A stretch of 64,000 nucleotides of DNA, from NCBI GenBank assembly GCA_948471525.1, contig CAOKSY010000004.1, positions 1 through 64,000 on the forward strand, written 5' to 3'. The notes beneath the pieces were generated by a model. The model was not told the origin of the DNA. It saw nothing but the letters and a program-made list of their open reading frames with translations, and made no database searches. Source of the DNA: an uncultured Clostridia bacterium. GTDB taxonomy: Bacteria; Bacillota; Clostridia; Christensenellales; UBA3700. The translations under genes were made by a program, and so were the position numbers. Within the stretch, counting starts at the first letter, position 1, and each line of letters starts with the position of its first letter. This document shows positions 57,862-64,000 of the stretch, piece after piece.

Positions 57862-60800
57862 ATTTGAAAATCTTCAGGGCGGTCTGTTGGATTCGCTTGA
57901 CGAAATGCTGGGCGCAAAATCCGACGAAAAGACTGCCGCCGACGCGCTGTCCGACATCAAGACCGACGGCGCGGAGAAAACGGACAAGCCTTCGGAAAAA
58001 GTGCGGGCAAAAGTAGAAAAAGATGGAGTATACAAGAAGTACGACAAGCCTTTCGTGCATTTGCACGTCCACTCGGAATACAGTTTGCTCGACGGTTTGG
58101 CAAGAATAACAAAAGGCAAAAAGTCGCCTCTTCTCGACGCGTGCGTAGAGTTGGGTATGCCCGGCTGCGCATTGACCGATCACGGAAATATGTTCGGCGC
58201 GTATACTTTTTATAAGGCCGCCAACGCGAGAAACCTCAAGCCTATCATAGGATGTGAATTTTATACCTGCGAGGATATGCTCAAGACGGAAAGCGCGGAG
58301 AGAAATCATCTCGTGCTCATTGCTAAAAACGATATAGGTTATCGCAATCTCGTCAAGATGGATTCGCTGGCTTACATAGACGGATATTATTACAAGCCGA
58401 GAATAGATATAGAACTGTTGCGCAAACATTCTGAGGGCGTTATATGCCTGTCGGCATGTCTGTCGGGAAAGATACCCAGATTGCTCTCTATAGGCGATTA
58501 CGAGGGCGCAAAAGAATATGCGCTCAAACTTCAAAGTATGTTTGACGAAGGTGACTTTTATATAGAACTGCAGGATCACGGTCTGGCGGATCAGAGGGCT
58601 ATAAGAGACGATCTGGTCAGGCTTGCGAAAGAAATCGGCGCAAAGCTCGTCGCGACCAACGACGTGCATTACGTCAACCGAGAAGATTATGTAGCGCAGG
58701 ATATTCTAGTGCGTATAAATACGGGTAAGACCATCAACGACGCAACCGGTATGGAGATGGGTAACGACCAATTCTATCTCAAGAGTTACGAAGAGATGAT
58801 GGAGATATTCAGTTGGTGTCCCGAGGCGGTGACGAATACCGTCGAGATAATGGAGAAGTGTAACGTCAAGATAGAGAAGGAAGATCTCTATCCTCCGTAC
58901 GCTCCCGACGACGGATCGTCTCCCGAAGAATATCTGCGAAAACTCGCCTACGAAGGTCTTGAGCGAAGATACCATACTATCACCGACGAAATACGCGAGA
59001 GAGCGGAATACGAATTGGGAATAATAATCCGCACGGGATTCGCGGAATATTATCTTATAGTCTGGGATTTTATCAACTACGCGCGTTCGCAAGGTATTCC
59101 GGTAGGTCCGGGACGTGGCAGCGGCGTAGGCTCGATAATCGCGTATGCGGTAGGAATCACAAACCTCGATCCGCTCAAATATCAGCTCTTCTTCGAGCGT
59201 TTTCTCAATCCTGAAAGAGTCTCAGCTCCAGACTTCGATATCGACTTCTGTATGGACAGGCGCGGCGAGGTCATAGATTACGTCATACGCAAGTACGGCA
59301 AGGACAAAGTATGTCAGATACTTGCCTTAGGCACAATGAAAGCCAAGGGCGCGATAAAGGACGTCGCAAGAGTTTACAACGTGCCTTTGGACATAGTCAA
59401 TTCGACTACGAAACTCATTCCAAATACGCCAGGCGTTACGCTAGATAAGGTGTTGGGCAGAGATCCGAGCACAAAAGAAGACGATCTCAAATTAAGAAAT
59501 CCCGAAGTCATCGAAATATACGAAAACAATCCCGAGATGCACAGGGTCATAGATATGGCTTTAAAGATCGAGGGACTTCCGCGCAACTGCTCGAAGCACG
59601 CAGCGGGAGTGGTAATATGCAAAGAAGTCATCAGCGACCACGTGCCGCTTCAGCGAAACGGTCCCGATATAACTACGCAGTTCCAAAAAGAAGAAGTAGA
59701 GGAACTTGGTATGCTCAAGATGGACTTCCTGGGACTTACAACGCTGACCGATATAGACAAAGCGATCAAGTACGTAAAACAGAACCACGGAGTGGACATA
59801 GATTTCGACGTACTCGGATATGACGACGACGAAGTTTATAAACTCATAGGCACGGGCGAAACCGAAGCCGTGTTCCAGTTGGAAAGCGCGGGCATGAAAG
59901 GCTTCCTTAAAGACTATAAGCCGAGGAACTTGGAAGAAGTTATCGCGGGAATATCGCTCTACCGTCCGGGACCTATGAACTGTATTCCCGATTATTTGGG
60001 AGCGAGGGCAAACAAGGATCTTATCAAATACGACGCGCCCCAACTCGAGAGCATTCTCGACGTAACATTCGGATTTTTCGTATATCAGGAGCAGGTAATG
60101 CAGGCGGTGCAGGCGTGCGCCGGATACACGCTCGGCAGAGCGGATAACTTGCGCCGCGCAATGGGCAAGAAGAAGGTCGACGTAATGAAGGCGGAAAAGA
60201 CCGTCTTTGTCAACGGCTGTCCCGCGGTCGAGGAAGTACGCAACGATCAGGGCATAGTCATCAAAAAAGCCGCGCCCGCGGTAGAAGGCGCGATAAACAG
60301 AGGTATATCGCAAGAGAAGGCGGAAAAGATCTTCGATGAGATGGCGGACTTTGCAAAGTATGCGTTCAACAAGTCGCATGCCGCGGCGTACGCTACGCTT
60401 ACCTATCAGACGGCTTTTCTTAAACGCTATTATATGCTCGAACTCTTTGCCGCGGTCATCAACAACCGTATCACCAAGTCCGACGAAATAGCCAAGTATC
60501 TTGCGTATGTAAAGAACTATGACAAGAAGATATATCAGCCCGACATAAATAAGTCGGACGTAATATTCACTGTTGAAAACAACGACGGTTTGAGATTCGG
60601 TCTCGGCGGTATCAAAAACGTGGGCGAAGCGGCGATGCAGGCTTTGGTGGAAGAGCGTCGCGCCAACGGCGAATACAAGTCCATAAGCGAGATGTTCGAC
60701 AGACTTCCCGCAGGCACGGTCAACAAGAAGATGATGGAAAGTCTGATCAAGGCGGGCGCGTTCGACTGTTTCGGACATACGAGATCGTCGCTTATCGCAA

Positions 60801-61633
60801 GCTACGAATCGATAATGTTACTCAGCGCGCACGACAAGAAAATGCAGTCCAACGGACAGATGAGCCTGTTTGGATTTATCGAAGACGGCGGAGACGAGCT
60901 GGCAGACGACGTACCTTATCTCAAGGAATACAGCGACAAACAGTTTTTAGCGTACGAAAAAGAGGTGCTCAACGTATACGTGACGGGGCATCCGCTCGAC
61001 GAATACAGAGAGGAAATAAACAAATTCGAGTTCAATATCTCCAAGATATCCGATCTTCTTTCCAAGAACCTCGACGAAGACGAACTCGACGAGAGCGACG
61101 CTCAGCTTATAAAACTGTATGACAATAAAGAAGTAGTTTTCGGCTGTATGCTTTCCAAGATAGAGAAGAAGACTACCAAAAGCGGCGGCATTATGGCTTA
61201 CGCGACGATCGAAGATCTCTACGGAGAAATGGAAGGCGTATTTTTCCCCAAGACGTACGAGCGTTGCAGAAGCATGCTGATCAACGACAATATCGTTATG
61301 CTCAAGGGCGTGATAAAGCGCAACAACGGCAAGTTGAATCTCAACGTATTCGATATACAGCCGTGGCACAGAAGCGAGCAGGAAAACACCCAAGAGCAGA
61401 GCGAGCGGCAGATAGACGCGGATAGGAAAAAAGTATTTATCAAGATAGACGACAGAATAGCATACAGACAGGTGCTTGAGATAATAGAATTGTTCCCTGG
61501 CGTAGATACGGTGATATTCAAAATGTACGACAGCGACAAGCCTCAGTTGTATTGCAAAGGGGTCAACAGCAAGGAAAATTTCGTCAATCAGATAAAGGCT
61601 GTCGTAGGCGCCGGCGGAATAGTCGTAAAATAA
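57848..61633 (+). CDS. dnaE: DNA polymerase III alpha subunit, DnaE type, with N-terminal extension
   Basis: A 1261-residue replicative or lesion-bypass polymerase. The PHP domain starts at HLHVHSEYSLLDG (about 71). The palm carries GPGRGSGVGSI and PDFDIDFCMDRRGEV. The finger, HhH and OB-fold regions follow. A beta-clamp motif (GQMSLFGF) lies near residue 1010. ATG 57848 has GAGGTGG upstream and overlaps whiA by 14 bases. About 68 acidic, low-complexity residues precede the PHP domain, where most DnaE start two or three residues before it. The Met at codon 20 is a later alternative. Confidence 0.95.
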   Translation: MEENKFENLQGGLLDSLDEMLGAKSDEKTAADALSDIKTDGAEKTDKPSEKVRAKVEKDGVYKKYDKPFVHLHVHSEYSLLDGLARITKGKKSPLLDACVELGMPGCALTDHGNMFGAYTFYKAANARNLKPIIGCEFYTCEDMLKTESAERNHLVLIAKNDIGYRNLVKMDSLAYIDGYYYKPRIDIELLRKHSEGVICLSACLSGKIPRLLSIGDYEGAKEYALKLQSMFDEGDFYIELQDHGLADQRAIRDDLVRLAKEIGAKLVATNDVHYVNREDYVAQDILVRINTGKTINDATGMEMGNDQFYLKSYEEMMEIFSWCPEAVTNTVEIMEKCNVKIEKEDLYPPYAPDDGSSPEEYLRKLAYEGLERRYHTITDEIRERAEYELGIIIRTGFAEYYLIVWDFINYARSQGIPVGPGRGSGVGSIIAYAVGITNLDPLKYQLFFERFLNPERVSAPDFDIDFCMDRRGEVIDYVIRKYGKDKVCQILALGTMKAKGAIKDVARVYNVPLDIVNSTTKLIPNTPGVTLDKVLGRDPSTKEDDLKLRNPEVIEIYENNPEMHRVIDMALKIEGLPRNCSKHAAGVVICKEVISDHVPLQRNGPDITTQFQKEEVEELGMLKMDFLGLTTLTDIDKAIKYVKQNHGVDIDFDVLGYDDDEVYKLIGTGETEAVFQLESAGMKGFLKDYKPRNLEEVIAGISLYRPGPMNCIPDYLGARANKDLIKYDAPQLESILDVTFGFFVYQEQVMQAVQACAGYTLGRADNLRRAMGKKKVDVMKAEKTVFVNGCPAVEEVRNDQGIVIKKAAPAVEGAINRGISQEKAEKIFDEMADFAKYAFNKSHAAAYATLTYQTAFLKRYYMLELFAAVINNRITKSDEIAKYLAYVKNYDKKIYQPDINKSDVIFTVENNDGLRFGLGGIKNVGEAAMQALVEERRANGEYKSISEMFDRLPAGTVNKKMMESLIKAGAFDCFGHTRSSLIASYESIMLLSAHDKKMQSNGQMSLFGFIEDGGDELADDVPYLKEYSDKQFLAYEKEVLNVYVTGHPLDEYREEINKFEFNISKISDLLSKNLDEDELDESDAQLIKLYDNKEVVFGCMLSKIEKKTTKSGGIMAYATIEDLYGEMEGVFFPKTYERCRSMLINDNIVMLKGVIKRNNGKLNLNVFDIQPWHRSEQENTQEQSERQIDADRKKVFIKIDDRIAYRQVLEIIELFPGVDTVIFKMYDSDKPQLYCKGVNSKENFVNQIKAVVGAGGIVVK

Positions 61634-61676
61634 AAAATACATGCGCAAAATTGTAGCGTTTTGCACAGTATTTTGA

Positions 61677-61682
61677 TATAAT
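61677..61682 (+). promoter_or_regulatory. Extended -10 promoter of pfkA
   Basis: TATAAT with TGA just upstream, 62 bases before the ATG; no clear -35. pfkA can thus be transcribed apart from dnaE. Confidence 0.5.
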
Positions 61683-61744
61683 CTTTACCGAAGATAAAAA
61701 TTTTTTTCGGACGCGGCAATGTTCGCGTTCGGCAGAGAGGATAT

Positions 61745-62710
61745 ATGAAAAAAATCGGAGTACTGACAAGCGGCGGAGACGCGCCGGGCATGAACGCCTG
61801 CGTAAGAGCCGTCGTACGTTATGCGATCTACAACGGACTTACCGTATACGGTATCGAGAGAGGATATGCGGGACTTATCCAAAACAACATACGCGAGATG
61901 AATAAGCGTTCGGTGTCGGATATCATTCAAAGAGGCGGCACCATTCTCAAGACGGCGAGATGTCCCGAGTTTAGAGAAGACAAGTATATGCAGATAGCAG
62001 TCGACAATATGGAGGCTTACGGCATAGACGGCTTGGTGGTGATAGGCGGCGACGGAAGTTTCCGCGGAGCGCTCGATCTTCACGAGAAATTCGGAGTCAA
62101 GGCGATAGGCATCCCGGGCACGATCGACAACGATCTCGCATACACGGACTATACGCTAGGATTCGACACAAGCGTCAATACCGTCGTATCGGCGATCAAT
62201 AATCTGCGCGATACAATGACTTCGCACGACAGAGTATGCATTATAGAAGTAATGGGCAGAAAGTGCGGCGACATAGCGTTGTACGCAGGTATATGCGGCG
62301 GCGCGGAAATTATACTTGTGCCGGAAGTTGAATTCGATCTCAAGAAGATCGTCAAGAAGATCTGTCTCAATCAGAGAGTGGGCAAAAACTCGGATATAAT
62401 CGTGCTTGCCGAAGGCGTATGCAAGGCGGAGGAACTCAAGCAACAACTCAAAGACAACGGAGTGATGGGATCGATCAAGACGACCACTTTGGGATATATC
62501 CAAAGGGGCGGCGCGCCTACGATGTCCGATCGCGTGCTTGCGGCAAGATGCGCTGTCAGAGCGGTGGATCTGCTCATGGCTGATATGGGCGGCAGAGTAG
62601 TAGGCATAAAAGAGAACAAGATAATCGACGAAGATATCAAAGAGGCTTTGGCAAAGAAGGGCAAGTTTGACGACAATCTCTATCAGACAGCTATGATCCT
62701 CGGACTGTAA
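61745..62710 (+). CDS. pfkA: 6-phosphofructokinase (ATP type)
   Basis: A 321-residue enzyme that phosphorylates fructose 6-phosphate, the control step of glycolysis. The N-terminal ATP site is TSGGDAPGMNACVRA, with GGDGSFRGA further on. The catalytic segment is GIPGTIDNDLAYTDYTLGFDTS, and GYIQRGGAPT and VMGRKCGDIAL bind the sugar phosphate. GGDGS (not GGDD) marks it as ATP-dependent rather than PPi-dependent. The ATG follows GAGAGGA. No pyruvate kinase gene follows, unlike in many Clostridia. Confidence 0.96.
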   Translation: MKKIGVLTSGGDAPGMNACVRAVVRYAIYNGLTVYGIERGYAGLIQNNIREMNKRSVSDIIQRGGTILKTARCPEFREDKYMQIAVDNMEAYGIDGLVVIGGDGSFRGALDLHEKFGVKAIGIPGTIDNDLAYTDYTLGFDTSVNTVVSAINNLRDTMTSHDRVCIIEVMGRKCGDIALYAGICGGAEIILVPEVEFDLKKIVKKICLNQRVGKNSDIIVLAEGVCKAEELKQQLKDNGVMGSIKTTTLGYIQRGGAPTMSDRVLAARCAVRAVDLLMADMGGRVVGIKENKIIDEDIKEALAKKGKFDDNLYQTAMILGL

Positions 62711-62727
62711 ATTTATATTTGAATATT

Positions 62728-62755
62728 AAACGACCCGCAAGACAGCGGGTCGTTT
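62728..62755. terminator. Bidirectional terminator between pfkA and the M1 peptidase gene
   Basis: An 11-bp perfect stem (62728-62738 with 62745-62755), loop AAGACA, with AAA on the left and TTTTT on the right. Confidence 0.9.
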
Positions 62756-62756
62756 T

Positions 62757-64000
62757 TCATACTGCTTTTATCCAGTTTTTTATCAGCGCGCTCGCGTCTT
62801 GCGACGTCTCGTCGAGACTGTTCCAAAGGTCGTCTTCGCTTGCGATCTTAAAGCGGTATTTTTCCGCGTAGCGGGCGAGAGCGGTTATCAGCGTTTCTCT
62901 GCCTAAAGCGTCCTGCGCGTATTTCCACATCATCAGCGATTTGTTGTACGTCAAATTCGTATAGTAATAGTTGCCGGGGAAATCGTTGAGTCTGCCGCCA
63001 AGTTTTCCGACGGCAGGTTCTCCGACCGAATTTTGTATATCGCAGAATCTGCGGTATTGCGAGTAGGCGGAGGCAATCATATCGTCGGCGTATACCAGAT
63101 TGTTGTTGTCGATAAAATAGAGATAAGTAGAATAATTGGTCAATCCCTCGTCCTGCCATGCGGATATAAGATTATTGCTGCCCACCGCGGAATACCACCA
63201 CTGGTGAGCTATCTCGTGCGCTACTACTTCCTCGTACGTCTCTCCGCTAAGGGATTCGTTTATCACGCATATGCTGCCGTATTCCATGCCGCCCGCCACA
63301 AAAGGCATATCGGCGACGGACAGGCTGTCGTACGCGTATTTTCCGAATATTGAGGAATATAGATTCAAAGCCTTTTTCGCATACTCCAACGTGTCGGGGT
63401 TTTCTCCCAAATAGTTCAATTCGACGCCATTGTGTTTTTCGCTTTTCTTGGGAAGTTCGTCCGAAAGCACTATGGCGAAATCTCGGATGTTTTTCGCCTT
63501 TGCGCAGACTATCGTCTCGCCGTCTTCTTGAGACGTTTTGCCTATTCCGCTGCTCACGTATTCGAATCCGTCGGGAAGATTGAAAGTCACTTCGTAATCT
63601 GCGACGTCGGCGAAGTAAGGATCGCCGATCGTGGAAAAATCGTCGTAATACCAATCGCCGTCGACTATGGCGCACAACTGGGGATAAAAGCCGCTCAGCG
63701 TAGCACCGCGTTCGTTAAAACCGTATCTGAGTTTGGTGTGCGGCAGAGTGAACGAATACACCGTCTTTACAGTCGCGCTCTGTCCGGGCGCGACCGGTCG
63801 ATCTAGGAAGACGGTAATTAAGTTTTTATCAAAATCGAAGTCGTAGTCTTTTACGTCGCCGTGCAGTTGTTTTAACTCGAATTTGCCGAAACTCGGTCCT
63901 TCGGGATACGCCTCGTTCTGTTCCTGTGATTCGCAGGCGAGAGGCTTGCGGCTGTCGAATGCATTAGAGTAGACGTTGAACTTGAGTTCCTCGAAAGTAT
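62757..64000 (-). CDS. M1 family zinc metallopeptidase (3' part; start beyond the window)
   Basis: The frame stays open on the minus strand from the stop at 62757 to the right edge, at least 414 codons. The zinc site is HEIAHQWW, with the third ligand Glu 18 residues later in WQDEGLTNYS, the HExxH-x18-E spacing of gluzincins. The GMEY motif of M1 aminopeptidases appears as FVAGGMEYGSICV. Upstream is a beta-sandwich region (LITVFLDRPVAPGQSATV). It probably removes N-terminal residues from peptides. Whether it has a signal peptide or membrane segment cannot be seen here. Confidence 0.92.
   Translation of the reverse strand, partial: TFEELKFNVYSNAFDSRKPLACESQEQNEAYPEGPSFGKFELKQLHGDVKDYDFDFDKNLITVFLDRPVAPGQSATVKTVYSFTLPHTKLRYGFNERGATLSGFYPQLCAIVDGDWYYDDFSTIGDPYFADVADYEVTFNLPDGFEYVSSGIGKTSQEDGETIVCAKAKNIRDFAIVLSDELPKKSEKHNGVELNYLGENPDTLEYAKKALNLYSSIFGKYAYDSLSVADMPFVAGGMEYGSICVINESLSGETYEEVVAHEIAHQWWYSAVGSNNLISAWQDEGLTNYSTYLYFIDNNNLVYADDMIASAYSQYRRFCDIQNSVGEPAVGKLGGRLNDFPGNYYYTNLTYNKSLMMWKYAQDALGRETLITALARYAEKYRFKIASEDDLWNSLDETSQDASALIKNWIKAV

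Overview
The window looks like a chromosomal segment of an anaerobic, low-to-mid GC Bacillota bacterium of class Clostridia. The signs are Rex, WhiA, RicT, a GlgC/GlgD pair, NAD-type PyrK/PyrD, many sigma-A type -35/-10 promoters with strong GGAGG ribosome sites, and intrinsic terminators after most units. An uncultured gut lineage, for example Christensenellales-like, is plausible but is only an inference. I see no rRNA or tRNA gene, CRISPR array, prophage or transposase. The first and last genes are cut by the window edges.

Layout: (1) 1-3.0 kb: the end of a membrane-anchored coiled-coil protein, a 0.7 kb repeat-rich gap with a 34-bp perfect palindrome, thioredoxin (-) and a GNAT acetyltransferase. 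(2) 3.1-4.7 kb: a GH20 hexosaminidase. (3) 5.0-13.2 kb: a seven-gene myo-inositol catabolic operon in the order iolJ-C-B-D-E-A-G, covering inositol to acetyl-CoA, CO2 and glycolytic triose phosphates, with no dedicated transporter or regulator inside it. (4) 13.2-15.2 kb (-): an HxxxDG acyltransferase and a zinc-ribbon membrane protein. (5) 15.4-21.0 kb: a lipoprotein, a GH3 glycosidase with reversed domain order, and a GPH-type sugar symporter. (6) 21.1-26.8 kb: a small, apparently leaderless gene (-), then rex-greA-PLP decarboxylase-tmk-holB-ricT, and a separate 56-residue ferredoxin. (7) 27.0-30.1 kb: a GT8 glycosyltransferase with an ABC exporter, and a 55-residue orphan protein. (8) 30.4-38.4 kb: pyrBCFKDE followed without a break by purine nucleoside phosphorylase, an amidohydrolase and a membrane-anchored protein, so UMP synthesis and purine salvage or clean-up appear co-transcribed. 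(9) 38.5-41.8 kb: an ABC-F protein, and an Lrp/AsnC regulator coupled to an aminotransferase. (10) 41.8-43.8 kb: a gene-free 577-bp stretch with a near-consensus promoter, a palindromic operator and a terminator (a probable ~97-nt small RNA), then a 153-bp foldback, then a MATE transporter (-). (11) 44.0-54.5 kb: a glycogen cluster, glgB-glgC-glgD-glgA, glgP and a GH13 amylase. (12) 54.5-64.0 kb: a small membrane protein (-), murB-PHP-whiA-dnaE, pfkA and a partial M1 peptidase (-).

How it fits together: carbon enters through inositol, beta-glucosides and hexosamines. It is burned through the iol pathway and phosphofructokinase, or stored as glycogen. Rex ties expression to the NADH/NAD ratio. 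The most unusual items are the candidate small RNA and adjoining foldback at 42.0-42.3 kb, the precise absence of rapZ and yvcK between the PHP gene and whiA, an ABC-F protein with a degenerate second P-loop, Lys/Ala-rich tails on two glycogen enzymes, and a hydrolase whose start lies just behind an intrinsic terminator.
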